A DNA stretch of 64,000 bases from Crateriforma conspicua (GCF_007752935.1 NZ_CP036319.1:5808501-5872500), one strand, 5' to 3'; counted from the stretch's first letter, positions 37,101-45,908 are shown. The notes: a model not told the origin generated them from the sequence alone. Numbers and translations are program-made.

Positions 37101-37473
37101 CGTAAGAATTGAATTCGGTGCCGGTGGCATGTCGCCTTCTATCGATGCCCGACCGACCGGCAACAGCCTGGCCGACGGAAACTATCGCTTGACGGTGGAT
37201 AGCACCAAGGTTACGTCGCAAGTGGACTTGACGACCGCCATGCTGGCGGACGAAGTCTTCGGTGACGACGCGGCCGACGGCTTGTTCCGTCTGTTCGGCG
37301 ATATCAATGGTGACCGTGGCGTCGGGATCACGGACTTCGCAGATTTCCGCGCGTCGTTTGGAGCTACGGAAGCCGATGCAGCCTATATCGATGAATTCAA
37401 TGTCGACGGCGATATTGGGATAGGAATCCAGGATTTTGCCGCGTTTCGTGCGAACTTTGGTCAAATGATCTAA
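31174..37473 (+). CDS. Giant exported protein: 5'-nucleotidase module, choice-of-anchor-I propeller with PhoX-like insertion, dockerin-like tail
   Basis: A 2099-aa protein. The N-terminus has a planctomycete export motif (LENRQLLAA, near residue 35). Residues 45-240 are a beta-sandwich. A 5'-nucleotidase/UshA-like module follows (about 250-910): LHASDLEGG, SAGDNYIGG, GNHEFDFG at 356, and a C-domain with NIGNLTADANL and SIKNGGGIRAPIG. From about 930 an LVIVD-type choice-of-anchor-I propeller begins (VQVIDMSNPAAPALVG), is interrupted after GEPTDE (1060-1065), and resumes at DPVGSVSIIDVS (1567). The 500-residue insert resembles PhoX/DUF839 phosphatases (FANHELTSN, FSRPEDVATDP, SPDNLDWADDGLIYIQED). 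The end (about 2040-2099) has two dockerin-like DxNxD loops. Likely surface or extracellular phosphate scavenging. Confidence 0.88.
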   Translation: MHRYNGLQRSADNQKQRNNPRSNRHTRRQFLLQQLENRQLLAAAPFSENFDGFTGAGIVSSPVPGQLNSNDWRVVGASDGDTSFGGDFSSGDHARGASTGGVTTGGVYAFDVGSGNTALGIQPGGSDYTPGNLTLKIDNTSDATQSNWSVDFTIWSYNDTDRANNVLFQYSTDDVNYTPVAAADFITGEAASGTPAWESVGRSLMLPVSVPAGTSLYLQWTTDDVSGGGSRDEIAVDDIAVAPEATVDNFTLQILHASDLEGGVEAIERAANFATLVDHFEGQTADFDGSVLLSAGDNYIGGPFFSGAGDFAVRDELQAAYQTLFGEPGLNNIREGGGRIDISIMNILGFDASAIGNHEFDFGSDTFEGLIEEDIRGGTLGDVRWLGAQFPYLSANLDFSGDADLGNLFTSDILPNTAFQADLGDLAATGALRKIAPATLVQTGGETIGVVGATTQLLESISSPSGTLGTAGTVNDMPALAAVLQPVIDDILNGDDDVAGNSDDVNKVVLVSHLQQLALEEALIGLLSGVDVVIAGGSDTLLADGDDVLRPGDTAEGSYPVMTSNLDTDPALIVSTDGEYSYLGRLVIDFDANGLVIPGSVQEPISGAYATTDANTLAVVGGATIEDAVAASTKGTEVKKLTDAVSGVVVAKDSNIVGRTGVYLEGNRSEIRTQETNIGNLTADANLAYAQSIDATVLVSIKNGGGIRAPIGEVDSITGELLPPQGNAAAGKAVGDISQLDIENTLRFNNGLTLLDLTLAELVQVVEHGVAASGPGNTPGQFPQIGGMRFSYDTSLPSGSRVQSLALTDELGNVSKVVMEDGGMLADPNEVIRIVTLNFLADGGDSYPFDVFGENRVDLVDPAGPAGAATFANPGSEQDALAEYLLANHATVPYYTNDTPVQQDRRIVDLASNGMIDTVTTDVASGELELVDLGQISLAGAEIVVYDDARALAFVTFAGGVQVIDMSNPAAPALVGPIAPSASTGATDEVTSVAVHGDLLAMAVPDADKTLPGHVFLYDLSAYTNAISQIVFVNAVQVGALPDMITFTPDGSQIVVANEGEPTDEGRLASMMTGLAGFEVQPIFTVADVISGTTGALNATTAGDYQPVGILDGLGAYELDANTIRVFANHELTSNVGAEFNLANNATLTGARISYFDIDKATRQIVDSGLAFDTIVNAAGVAVDDANKGGIGDGGGLARLCSGILVEAGSYNFVDTIYFAGEEDSNANGGLGGLEYALDAANGTLYALPALGYAAWENVTPIDTGDAGKTALLIGDDREAAPLYLWVGDKDVSVGAGFLERNGLTNGTLYAWKADDGSQDPSDWAGTGSSRAGTWVAMTNTTSIAAQDAEIDANGAFEFSRPEDVATDPSDGSRAVLASTGRTGFAGDADLWGTTYLVDITFAAGVPTVATLDIIYDGDDAGSGQFAGPDFGLRSPDNLDWADDGLIYIQEDRSVGAFGDESGEEASIWRIDPNNGLLERVGQIDRTAVLPSDATDGDPTDLGDWESSGIIDVSGLFGEAAGSLFLFDVQAHSVRDGAIGGNAALVQGGQLSFLTNAFATSTQPTSDPVGSVSIIDVSAGAASATANQVGFSQFNGTEAELRDMGVRIFPGKSASQDFEPEYITVAPDGSTAYVTLQEANAVAVLNLSTQTFSDILPLGLKDHTLPFNMLDPSNRDSGIELQNAPVFGMYMPDAIASFAVGGQTYFVTANEGDGRDIDETRIGDYSVSELDPSATLLGTTVQADVQDDAVLGRLKSSNVDGDLDGDGDIDKLHVYGGRSMSIFDSTGNLVFDSGDLIGRVTAAMTPTLFNANDGDPGEFDDRSDDKGAEPEGVTLATIGSQTYAFLGLERAGGGVMIFNITDPMNAQFVGYTRVDGDVAPEGLTFVPSGPGGTPLLLVTNEESNNMRVFGVQTVAPEVANVTVNDGADQRSMVTSLTVQFTQAVDIASDAFKLENTTDNIEIDLSAASIVQVSPKIVRIEFGAGGMSPSIDARPTGNSLADGNYRLTVDSTKVTSQVDLTTAMLADEVFGDDAADGLFRLFGDINGDRGVGITDFADFRASFGATEADAAYIDEFNVDGDIGIGIQDFAAFRANFGQMI

Positions 37474-37500
37474 CTGAGTCAACAATGATTTCTATCAAGG

Positions 37501-40500
37501 TCATTTCCTGAACCTCGCCACCTGTTGATGTAGGTGGAGATCCGCCGGGGTATCCAACAAGCAGGCTTGCTCGATTGCAGCGGCCTGCTTGTTTTTGTTT
37601 TGGCGATACAAGATTTCCGCCAACGTATCGCGATAGATGGCGCTGTCGGGTTCCAGACGCACCGCCCGGGATGCCCACTGCTGGGCAAGCGGCAAATGGC
37701 TGTCGTTGACCGCCAGTACCCAGGCCAGATTATTCAGCATCATGGCGTCGCTGGGAAAGTTGGCAAAGTGCTGATGGCCCAAGTCCGTGATTCGATCCAG
37801 CGTTTTGGTTACCAAACCGTCCATGCCGGCCTCGGCCGCTTTAGGCAGCAACCGTTCGACGTGATCGATTGCCAACGGATCCAGCTTTGATATGAAAGCC
37901 AGCGATCTGTCGACCGCTTCTTCGTCGCCGGATTCGATTGCCGCTTGCATCCGATACCCCTCGACGACCGTGGGATACCAGACGAAGGTGACTTCGGATC
38001 GATCAGGGACGTCCAAGAGTGTGGCCACGGCTTGGTCCAAGATCATCGCGGCATCAAAAGGACGCGTTTCGTGAATCATCTCGGCGTAGGTGTGCACCGC
38101 TGCCGAAAAGTCACGTGCATGCTTGGGATCAAGCGCTGTCAACGCCAACAGTCCCTGGTACGCGGCTTTAGCCTCCGCATCCAGACCATGCGTCACCAGG
38201 TAATCGATCACACGCCTGCGATGACGCGGTTGGGGGGAACAAAGCAACAACTGCATGGTCCGGTCGCTGTGCAGACTGGCCGAAGCGTCCGTTCCCTGTT
38301 TCGCCAAGCGCCACTGTGCCGCCAGGATTCGCACGGCCAGCGCTTCGTCATCGGCGCTGGGCGAGGGCGTCGTTGTCGTTTGCACTTGGTGCAAGATCTG
38401 TTCGAAAATTTGGCGATAGATCGTCGCTGCCGTCTGATCGTCACCGGAGAACTGTTGTCGCTCGGCCAGCAGGAACATTGCCCGGCGATCACCACGCCGC
38501 ACCAATTCCGTCTGCCACAGATCAGCCAAGTCTTGCCGGCCCAACCGCTGGAACATCAGCGGGTAACCCGAGTGAATTTCGGGTTCCGCTATCGAGCGGG
38601 TGAGCCGACTGCGTCGGTTGGTCGCCGGCGCGGTCATCAGCATGTGACTGAACCGATCCAAATCAATCGCCGAATCCCACGAATGTGGCAACCGGCCGCG
38701 CAGTAAATCGGCGGTCCACCGATTGCGTGTCCTGACGCTTGATCCGGCATGAGACAATGCCAACACTTGGCTGATGCGTCCCCACATGCTGCCGTTGGCA
38801 CCTTCATCGCCAAAAAAACTGGCAAGCACGCTGGCCGTCGATTCGCTGACTTGATCGTCATCGGAGTCATGTGCAAAGCGAACCGCCCAATCCAGTTCGC
38901 CGGCCTGCTGAAGCGACCAGCAAACCAACAATCGCGATGGATAGCGCCCGATACTGGTCTGGCGACAAAGTTCTTGGCACACTTGCCACGCCAAATCTCG
39001 CCGCCCGCACCACAACAAACTTCGAATCACCAACTGGACATGGTTCACATCGGTCGTTGAGTCTTCGGTGCCAGACGCAAGGCGTTCCAACCAATCCCCC
39101 GTCGCTTGGTTTAGTTGCCGTGCCATATGATTCGAACGATCGCCGGCAATTTCGTTTGTGTCATCGGCGAAGCCAATGGCTTTGAAAACATCCCGATAGC
39201 GTGATGACGCACGGGCCAAGTTTGCGGCACCATCGGGATCAGTTTCTGACAGGACTTCAATGGCCAAATCGATTTCGCCGCAGCTGGCAAGCGTTCCCCA
39301 ACGCAGCTGACCGATCAACGCGGCCTGATTACGATCCACTCCGGCGGCGACGTCCTTGGTATTCCACTGGGTCCCGGTCAGGGCGTCGATCGCATCTTGG
39401 CGTCGCGACAAATCACCGGCACGATGTGCGGCGACCAAGCGACGGCTTTGGTGACGCGTCCACGACAACGAACGTGGCGGACCGATGGCCGACATCGCGG
39501 ATCCATCCACTTCATCCAACCATTCGCATAGTTCGCGCCAGCGACCGTCCAAGGCCATACAGCGATATCGTAACTCACGCAGTTGTTTCAAGTATTCGCC
39601 GTCCGACGCGCCTTCATCGGTGATGCCTGGCCTAATTTGCGTCCCACCCATCCGATCCGCATTTTTCTGTTCACTGCGAAGTGCAGATTCGGCCAATTCG
39701 ATCGCATCGTCACGTCGTCCCAAGGCGTCCAATACCTGGATGCGATTGACCGTCTGTTGGTTGCCCGACCAACGTTGGGAACGATCGGGCAGCAACGTGT
39801 CATCGGAAACGGGCATGCCCATGACTTGCATCACTTCAGCACGGCACACCAACATCGACGGTGATTCGGCCACGCGGTCGATCAGGTCTACCAGGTCAGG
39901 GACCCTGTCACCCGAGACGGCCATGGCGACCAACAACGGATACAGGTTTTCAATCGACGTGGCGGCACGGTCGCGTAAACCGTCCCATGCGGGTGTCCCA
40001 CTGGATTCATCCAACGCAACTGCAGCGGCTTCGAAGCGACCAGCCTTTAACAACAAGTCCATCGCTTCGGCCGGATCGACCTCTTGTAACCGCTTGGACA
40101 ATTCTGCGGGAGTCTCAGGCAAAATTCCCCGTCGCCATCGTTCCAAGATCCATTGAGCCCGGCCGGAAACTTCCGGATCTGGATCACGCACCGCTTCACG
40201 CACCCACTTTTGAGTCGCATCACGATGACGCCACATCTGCAACGTCGTACGTTGACGCATTCGATAATCGTCCGACGACAGTTGTTCGGGTGCCCAAGCG
40301 CCCTCGGTCGCCATGACCGGTGGTGGCGTTTCGGCCTGGCCGGTCACATCTGACGTGTTTCGTTGATGATGTGCGGCCGAAGGGTCCTGCTGATCCGCCG
40401 CCGTTGCCGGGATCGTCTGAAACGGGATCACCAGCCCCCAAACCGCCAGCACCAGCCCCGTCCGGCACGCGCGACGACACAGACCATTCGATCGCAGTTG

Positions 40501-40518
40501 TCGATAATGCAAAGACAC
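37501..40518 (-). CDS. Exported helical-repeat (TPR-like) protein
   Basis: A 1005-aa protein. It has an N-terminal signal (GLVLAVWGLVIPFQTIPATA) and then almost entirely alpha-helical sequence. HEAT-like pairs occur near residues 85-130 (WVREAVRDPDPEVSGRAQWI) and degenerate TPR-like repeats later. The last 60 residues are a clear TPR unit (NNLAWVLAVND, LAQQWASRAVRLEPDSAIYR, TLAEILYRQNKNKQAA). There are no catalytic motifs. The start is GTG at 40518. It converges on the giant exported protein with only 27 nt between stops. A scaffold or protein-interaction role in the periplasm is likely. Confidence 0.8.
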   Translation of the reverse strand: MSLHYRQLRSNGLCRRACRTGLVLAVWGLVIPFQTIPATAADQQDPSAAHHQRNTSDVTGQAETPPPVMATEGAWAPEQLSSDDYRMRQRTTLQMWRHRDATQKWVREAVRDPDPEVSGRAQWILERWRRGILPETPAELSKRLQEVDPAEAMDLLLKAGRFEAAAVALDESSGTPAWDGLRDRAATSIENLYPLLVAMAVSGDRVPDLVDLIDRVAESPSMLVCRAEVMQVMGMPVSDDTLLPDRSQRWSGNQQTVNRIQVLDALGRRDDAIELAESALRSEQKNADRMGGTQIRPGITDEGASDGEYLKQLRELRYRCMALDGRWRELCEWLDEVDGSAMSAIGPPRSLSWTRHQSRRLVAAHRAGDLSRRQDAIDALTGTQWNTKDVAAGVDRNQAALIGQLRWGTLASCGEIDLAIEVLSETDPDGAANLARASSRYRDVFKAIGFADDTNEIAGDRSNHMARQLNQATGDWLERLASGTEDSTTDVNHVQLVIRSLLWCGRRDLAWQVCQELCRQTSIGRYPSRLLVCWSLQQAGELDWAVRFAHDSDDDQVSESTASVLASFFGDEGANGSMWGRISQVLALSHAGSSVRTRNRWTADLLRGRLPHSWDSAIDLDRFSHMLMTAPATNRRSRLTRSIAEPEIHSGYPLMFQRLGRQDLADLWQTELVRRGDRRAMFLLAERQQFSGDDQTAATIYRQIFEQILHQVQTTTTPSPSADDEALAVRILAAQWRLAKQGTDASASLHSDRTMQLLLCSPQPRHRRRVIDYLVTHGLDAEAKAAYQGLLALTALDPKHARDFSAAVHTYAEMIHETRPFDAAMILDQAVATLLDVPDRSEVTFVWYPTVVEGYRMQAAIESGDEEAVDRSLAFISKLDPLAIDHVERLLPKAAEAGMDGLVTKTLDRITDLGHQHFANFPSDAMMLNNLAWVLAVNDSHLPLAQQWASRAVRLEPDSAIYRDTLAEILYRQNKNKQAAAIEQACLLDTPADLHLHQQVARFRK

Positions 40519-40935
40519 GATCCCGTTGTTAGAAAATCCATACGATTGACGCCGGCGTTCCTGAGCATTCGTTCAGGAGAAACACAGCGTCCGATCACCA
40601 TCGTCCGGTGTGGGGCGGCCTTGCGATGGTCAGCTCCCGCGATACATCGCCAGTCATTGAAACCCGGAAGCATTGATGAAGTTTAGCCGATGGTCCAGAA
40701 AAAGGGACATTTCGTTCGCCGGTCGTTAAGATGATCAGCCACCGAAGGCTCGAGACCGCAATCGTCGCCGCGAGATGTTCAACCCGCTCGGCGTGTCGTC
40801 TTTCGATTCCTTTGGCCATGCCCCCGCCCGAATTTCCCGCCTACCCAAGCCAGTTTGCCGATGCCCACCCCCAGTTTTCGACCGCGGATTTGTCGTCACC
40901 GAACACATTCGAATCGGCTGATTCCGATCCGATCG
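40519..40935. other. Divergent intergenic region
   Basis: About 420 nt between the helical-repeat gene (minus) and the PQQ-like propeller gene (plus). The frame of the latter stays open to 40855, but the extra 27 residues are Arg/Pro-rich and would displace the signal peptide. Nothing else is recognisable. Confidence 0.4.
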
Positions 40936-42282
40936 ATGCATGGCAACCGCTTACAACCAAGCTATCAATCACTGGGAATTGCAACGTGCTTGGTACTGTT
41001 TGCGGCGGCCCAACTTCACGCCCAGACGGATGCGTTCTGGGGACAATGGCGGGGCAACCAGCAAAACGGGGTCGCACCAGCAGGCGATTATCCCGTTCAG
41101 TGGTCCAGCGAGTCCAACATTGCCTGGACACTTGATCTACCGGGACGCGGCGGCAGCACCCCCGTCATCGTGGGTGACACCGCTTATCTGACCGCCGGTT
41201 TCGACGACAAAAATCATGTCATCGCCGTCAACCTGACCAACGGAACGATCGCCTGGACACGAGAACTGGGCGATGACCGGGGTGGCAAGCACCAAAAAGG
41301 CAGCGGCAGCAATCCGTCGGTGGCATCTGACGGAAAATCTCTTTTCGCGTACTTTCGCAGCGGCGATGTCGGCTGTCTTTCGGACGACGGAACCGTTCGC
41401 TGGCATCACAACCTGCAAGACTTGTACGGCCAAGACACACTGTGGTGGGATCTGGGCAGTTCACCAATCATTGCCGACGGCAAAGTCATCATTCCGGTCA
41501 TGCATTCCAGTGAAGGCGAAGATCGGCGGTCACTGACCAGCGTCGGATACGTGGTGGCGTTGAATGCCGAGACCGGCGACGTGGCTTGGAAAGTCGATCG
41601 AAACACCGACGCACCGGTCGAGGCGTCGCAAAGCTACACGACTCCCGTGCGGTGCAACGTCAACGGCGTTGACATGTTCGCCGTCTTGGGGGCTGACCAA
41701 GCATCACTGCACCGTGTGAACGATGGCATGACCGTGGGAACGGTGGGCGGGTTCAATCCCGCCGGCGAAGCCTTCTTTCGTTCCATTTCATCACCCGCGG
41801 TGACCGACGGCGTTTTGATTTGCCCGTATTCACGTGGCGATACCGTGACGGCCATCGCTCTGGATCGCTTGGCAAAGAATGTCGGTCGCGATGCGGTGAT
41901 CTGGGAACGGGATGACATCGGCAGCGATGTTCCGACTCCCGCGGTGGATAATGGCGTCGCCTACTTCATCGAAGACGGCCGTCAGAACCGTGGTGAAGTC
42001 ATCGCCGTCGACGTAAAGACCGGTGAAACCAAATGGACCGTTGCGACACCCAAAAGCCGTGTGACTTTCAGCAGTTCGCCTTTGATCGCCGGCGACCACT
42101 TGTATGTCACGGCGGAAGATTCCCAGACTTACGTGATCGGACCGCTGTCGTCAGATGCTCCCGAAGTGGTCGCGCAGAACGACTTGGGCGAACAGCCGGG
42201 AATCACTGTGGCCAGCCCGGTGCCGCTAAAAAACGGATTGCTGATCCGTACAAGGGATTCGTTGATCCGGGTCGGAAAATAG
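40936..42282 (+). CDS. Exported PQQ-like beta-propeller protein
   Basis: A 448-aa protein with a signal peptide (SLGIATCLVLFAAAQLHAQ) and the WGQWRGNQQNGVAP opening typical of planctomycete outer-membrane-assembly-like propellers. Repeated blades follow: VIAVNLTNGTIAWTRELGDD, GYVVALNAETGDVAWKVDR, VIAVDVKTGETKWTVATP. These are PQQ-type WD-like repeats, but the residues that bind the quinone in dehydrogenases are not evident. So it is more likely a structural or sensor propeller than an enzyme. The start at the ATG at 40936 puts the signal peptide near the N-terminus. Confidence 0.87.
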   Translation: MHGNRLQPSYQSLGIATCLVLFAAAQLHAQTDAFWGQWRGNQQNGVAPAGDYPVQWSSESNIAWTLDLPGRGGSTPVIVGDTAYLTAGFDDKNHVIAVNLTNGTIAWTRELGDDRGGKHQKGSGSNPSVASDGKSLFAYFRSGDVGCLSDDGTVRWHHNLQDLYGQDTLWWDLGSSPIIADGKVIIPVMHSSEGEDRRSLTSVGYVVALNAETGDVAWKVDRNTDAPVEASQSYTTPVRCNVNGVDMFAVLGADQASLHRVNDGMTVGTVGGFNPAGEAFFRSISSPAVTDGVLICPYSRGDTVTAIALDRLAKNVGRDAVIWERDDIGSDVPTPAVDNGVAYFIEDGRQNRGEVIAVDVKTGETKWTVATPKSRVTFSSSPLIAGDHLYVTAEDSQTYVIGPLSSDAPEVVAQNDLGEQPGITVASPVPLKNGLLIRTRDSLIRVGK

Positions 42283-42327
42283 TCGACTGCCGTTCCGTCC
42301 CGGACATCGATGAATCGCGACCGGCAT

Positions 42328-43314
42328 TCAGATGGCCGGCGCGTGCGACGAGGATGGTGGGCGAACGACAAAACCGTCCCCCACAATCATGCGGATTGCG
42401 GCGGGGATCACCTCGAACGAAGTTGGAACGTCTTGGTCGATTTCACCATCGATACTGAACCGCATCGGCGGATCACTGCTCAGGTGCAATGACCTGACTT
42501 GACGAAACAGCACTTGGTCCGATTCAAGAAATCGACCAAGCAGGTTGGAAGCCACCAGCTTCGCCATCTCGGCAACCTCGCCATCGCGGATCAGGACGAC
42601 ATCCATTCGCCCGTCACAAATTGATGCCTCCGGGGCGACTTCAATGTGTCCCGCGTTGGTGCGACCGTTGGCAACAATCACGGCCCAACAATCAATCCGA
42701 TCCCGATGATCATCGGACCGTGCGTCGACATGGTACGACCGCATGTCGGGTAGCACATCCATCGCGCCACGCAGATAACTGAACGCCCCCCAAAACGCCT
42801 TGGTCTGATCGTTTAGTTGTTCGCTGACTCGAACACTGTTTCCGCCGGCGGCCACGTTGGCAAAATAACGGTCGCGCCGCCCATCGCTGACCCGAATGAC
42901 ATCACCAGGAATGACTCGAGCGTTTTGAATGAGGGCGGCCGATTGCTGAACATCCGCCGGCATACCCAGCGTCCCAGCAAAATCGTTGGCGGTCCCCAGC
43001 GGTAGAATGCCGAATATGGGTCGTCGCTCGGACGGAAGCCGCATGATCGCGTTGACAACCGCGTTGACGGTCCCGTCCCCGCCGGCTGCGACAACAGTGC
43101 GGAACCCGTCGTTGACGGCTCGCGAGATGACTTGGCCCAGATCGATTTGCTGCGATAGTTTCAACCAACGACCGCCCCACTGGGACTGGGCGGCACGCGC
43201 GGTGCTCACATCCAACCCCCGACCTGAACTCTGGTTCCAAATCCATAGCACATCGCCGGCCGCAACGGGCTCGGCCTGCGTCGTGGCCGTCGTGTCGGAC
43301 ATCATCGATTCCAT
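42328..43314 (-). CDS. Diacylglycerol/lipid kinase family protein
   Basis: A 328-aa protein of the DAGK catalytic family (YegS/DgkB-like). These enzymes transfer phosphate from ATP to lipid hydroxyls such as diacylglycerol or sphingoid bases. Visible: VLWIWNQSSGRG at the N-terminus, the nucleotide loop VVAAGGDGTVNAVVNAI, and ILPLGTANDFAGTLG, followed by the beta-sandwich domain with GRMDVVLIRDG. ATGs at 43314 and 43305 and a TTG at 43338 are possible starts. The PAP2 phosphatase gene is divergent 54 nt away, so a lipid kinase and a lipid phosphatase share one promoter region. Confidence 0.9.
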   Translation of the reverse strand: MESMMSDTTATTQAEPVAAGDVLWIWNQSSGRGLDVSTARAAQSQWGGRWLKLSQQIDLGQVISRAVNDGFRTVVAAGGDGTVNAVVNAIMRLPSERRPIFGILPLGTANDFAGTLGMPADVQQSAALIQNARVIPGDVIRVSDGRRDRYFANVAAGGNSVRVSEQLNDQTKAFWGAFSYLRGAMDVLPDMRSYHVDARSDDHRDRIDCWAVIVANGRTNAGHIEVAPEASICDGRMDVVLIRDGEVAEMAKLVASNLLGRFLESDQVLFRQVRSLHLSSDPPMRFSIDGEIDQDVPTSFEVIPAAIRMIVGDGFVVRPPSSSHAPAI

Positions 43315-43368
43315 CTTCAATTGATAACCCGCTGTCAAATTCCTCGCACGAAACTATCTCGGAGACTT

Positions 43369-44157
43369 ATGAAGGGCGGCAATCCTCGGACCAAAACAGA
43401 TCGAAACCGTCATTTCCCCCGACTGATCCGCTCGGGAAGCGCGACACTGATCCACTTCATCCGCGGCCGCGAACCGATCGCAATGCTGGTATGGGTCACC
43501 GTGGTGTTAGGCATCTGGGGATTCGTCGAATTGGCCGACGAGGTCACCGAAGGCTCGACACGGAACTTTGATCGCTGGGCAGTCAGTCTGATGCGTCAGA
43601 GCGACGCGCCGTCCATTCCGATCGGCCCCAAGTGGATGGGCGAAGCGGGACGAGACATCACGGCCCTGGGTGGAATCGCCAACCTGACCTTGTTGATCGT
43701 CGCGGCAACCGGATTCCTGTTGGTCAACCGAGCCAGACGGTTGGCGGCGATCCTGGTGGCCTCCACCACCAGCGGCATCGCCATCAGCTTGTTGCTGAAG
43801 CGAGTGTTTGATCGCCCACGCCCCGATGTGGTCCCGCATCTGTCAGACGTTTACACCAGCAGTTTTCCCAGCGGCCATTCGATGATGTCTGCGGTGGTTT
43901 ACCTGACCCTGGGTGTCTTGATCATTCCCGTGTTGAAGCACTTTTGGGCGCGGGTCTATGTGCTGGCCACTGCGGCTTTGGTGACGGTCTTGGTTGGGAT
44001 CAGCCGCGTTTACATGGGCGTGCACTATCCCACCGACGTCTTGGCCGGATGGGCGGCGGGTGGCGTTTGGGCACTGATCTGTTGGTCAATCGCCCGCCGC
44101 AGCACGCCAAAACCGCCGTCGGACACGCTGGTCCCCGCGAGGGAGCCAAAGTTGTGA
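43369..44157 (+). CDS. PAP2-family membrane phosphatase
   Basis: A 262-aa integral membrane protein with five or six helices (PIAMLVWVTVVLGIWGFVEL, IANLTLLIVAATGFLLV, VYVLATAALVTVLVGI). It has the three PAP2 active-site motifs: KRVFDRPRP, FPSGHSMM and SRVYMGVHYPTD. These enzymes dephosphorylate phosphatidic acid, phosphatidylglycerophosphate or undecaprenyl pyrophosphate at the membrane. A GGAG site 5 nt before the ATG at 43369 supports this start over the in-frame TTG at 43321. Confidence 0.93.
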   Translation: MKGGNPRTKTDRNRHFPRLIRSGSATLIHFIRGREPIAMLVWVTVVLGIWGFVELADEVTEGSTRNFDRWAVSLMRQSDAPSIPIGPKWMGEAGRDITALGGIANLTLLIVAATGFLLVNRARRLAAILVASTTSGIAISLLLKRVFDRPRPDVVPHLSDVYTSSFPSGHSMMSAVVYLTLGVLIIPVLKHFWARVYVLATAALVTVLVGISRVYMGVHYPTDVLAGWAAGGVWALICWSIARRSTPKPPSDTLVPAREPKL

Positions 44158-44189
44158 CCGGTGGGCGGTTGGGTGGTCGTGTCGTCGGT

Positions 44190-45908
44190 CTACGGTTTGG
44201 GGGCCGCAGCAGCCAAGCCGGCCAAGTCTTCCTGACCAACGCGTGTGCAGAATTCACCCAGTGATTCGTCGCCCTGGCGATTAGCTTTGAACGCGGCAAA
44301 GATCGCCACCAGTTCATCGACCACCTCGGCGTCAGGCACCAAGTCTTTGTAGATGAACGCCAGCCGGTTTCCCAGCCAACCACCGCCCGCGAACAGTGTG
44401 TACTTGTTCTTGGCTTTGCCCACCAACGCCAGGTCGGCGTTGTAGGGGCGAGCACAACCGTTGGGGCATCCCGTCATGCGAAGGGTGAACCGTTCCTTGT
44501 CCAACCCCAATTTGGCCAAAGGCTGTTCCAGCCCATCAATGATTCCCGGCAGACGTCGTTCGCTTTCGGTGATCGCCAGACCGCAGGTGGGCAGAGCGAC
44601 ACAGGCGATTGACCAACGCCGCACCGTGCTGGTGTCTTCGGTGGTCACGATCTTGTGATCCCGCAAAATCTGAATCAGCTCATCCCGCTGATCTTCGTCG
44701 AAGTCACAGAAGATGATGCTCTGATGACCGGTCAAGCGAATTTCAGGTTTGAATCGCTGGCATACAGCCCGCAATCCCGCTTTCAACTGACGCTGGTCAT
44801 TGTCGTAAAGACGTCCGTTTTCGATGTTCAGACCATAGGACCATTTGCCGTCGCCCTGTTCTTGCCATCCCATGTGATCGTCGAAATCGGTCACATCGTC
44901 GTCGGTCAGATCTTGCAGCGGCCCGCCATAGTATTCCTCGACCGCACGCCGGAATTTCTCGATGCCCCAATTGGCGATCAAGTACTTCAGACGGGCAACC
45001 TTGCGGTCTTCGCGGTTCCCATAATCGCGTTGGACTTTGATGACCGCCTTGGCCACATCCACCGCTTGGTCAGGCGTTACAAAAGCCATCCGCTTGGCCA
45101 ACGCGGGGAACGTCTTGGATGCACTGGGGGTGGTTCCCATGCCGCCACCGACGCTAACGTTGTAACCAATGACTTCACCGTCGCGGACGACGGCCAGGAA
45201 GCCCAGGTCTTGGGTGTAGATGTCGATACAGTTGTCGTCCGGCAGCGCGATGCCGATTTTGAATTTTCGCGGCAGATAGCGAGGCCCATACAGCGGCTCG
45301 ACAACTTCACCGGGACCGCCGCCGACCAGTTCTTTCTCACCGGTCTCATCGTCGGTCAACCACAATTCGTGATAAGCAGGCGTCTGTGGTGCTAACGCGA
45401 CGGTCAGTTCATCCGCCAATTGTTGGATGGTGTTGTGAAGCGGCCCGGTCCGTTTGGCGGGGCAACACATGATGTTTCGATTCACGTCGCCGCAAGCGGC
45501 CAACGTTGACAATCCAACCGCGTTGACGCGTGCGATCGCAGCCTTCAGATCATCTTTAACAACGCCGTGCAGCTGGAACGTTTGTCGGGTGGTGATCTTG
45601 AGCGTCGAATTCCCCAATTCATCGCATAGATCCAAGTGGGCCAGCAATTGGTCCGACGTCAATCGGCCCCCGGGAATCCGGCACCGCATCATCATCGAAT
45701 AGGCTTTGCCGCCGCCGGTCTTCTTCAGCTCGGCCCGCTTGTCTCGGTCGTCTTGCTGGTAAGTCCCGTGGAACTTCAACAGTTGCAAATTGTCTTTGTT
45801 GAAGTGATCGGAATCTTCATGAAGTTCTTGGCCGATGGTGCCTTTCAGGTACTGGCTGCCTTCTTTGATCCCTTCAACGGGGCTAAGCTTGGGAGCGTCC
45901 GTGGACAT
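44190..45908 (-). CDS. Siroheme-[4Fe-4S] sulfite reductase, hemoprotein subunit
   Basis: A 572-aa reductase of the CysI/Sir family. The first ferredoxin-like half has LLKFHGTYQQDDRD, RCRIPGGRL and KITTRQTFQLHG. Its nitrite/sulfite reductase domain has NRNIMCCPA and GGMGTTPSASKTFP. The siroheme/4Fe-4S ligands are CVALPTCGL and MTGCPNGCARP, with the four cysteines intact. It reduces sulfite to sulfide for cysteine synthesis; a ferredoxin-dependent nitrite reductase is the alternative, less favoured by the overall pattern. No cysJ, cysH or siroheme synthesis gene is adjacent. It converges on the PAP2 gene with 32 nt between. Confidence 0.92.
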   Translation of the reverse strand: MSTDAPKLSPVEGIKEGSQYLKGTIGQELHEDSDHFNKDNLQLLKFHGTYQQDDRDKRAELKKTGGGKAYSMMMRCRIPGGRLTSDQLLAHLDLCDELGNSTLKITTRQTFQLHGVVKDDLKAAIARVNAVGLSTLAACGDVNRNIMCCPAKRTGPLHNTIQQLADELTVALAPQTPAYHELWLTDDETGEKELVGGGPGEVVEPLYGPRYLPRKFKIGIALPDDNCIDIYTQDLGFLAVVRDGEVIGYNVSVGGGMGTTPSASKTFPALAKRMAFVTPDQAVDVAKAVIKVQRDYGNREDRKVARLKYLIANWGIEKFRRAVEEYYGGPLQDLTDDDVTDFDDHMGWQEQGDGKWSYGLNIENGRLYDNDQRQLKAGLRAVCQRFKPEIRLTGHQSIIFCDFDEDQRDELIQILRDHKIVTTEDTSTVRRWSIACVALPTCGLAITESERRLPGIIDGLEQPLAKLGLDKERFTLRMTGCPNGCARPYNADLALVGKAKNKYTLFAGGGWLGNRLAFIYKDLVPDAEVVDELVAIFAAFKANRQGDESLGEFCTRVGQEDLAGLAAAAPKP

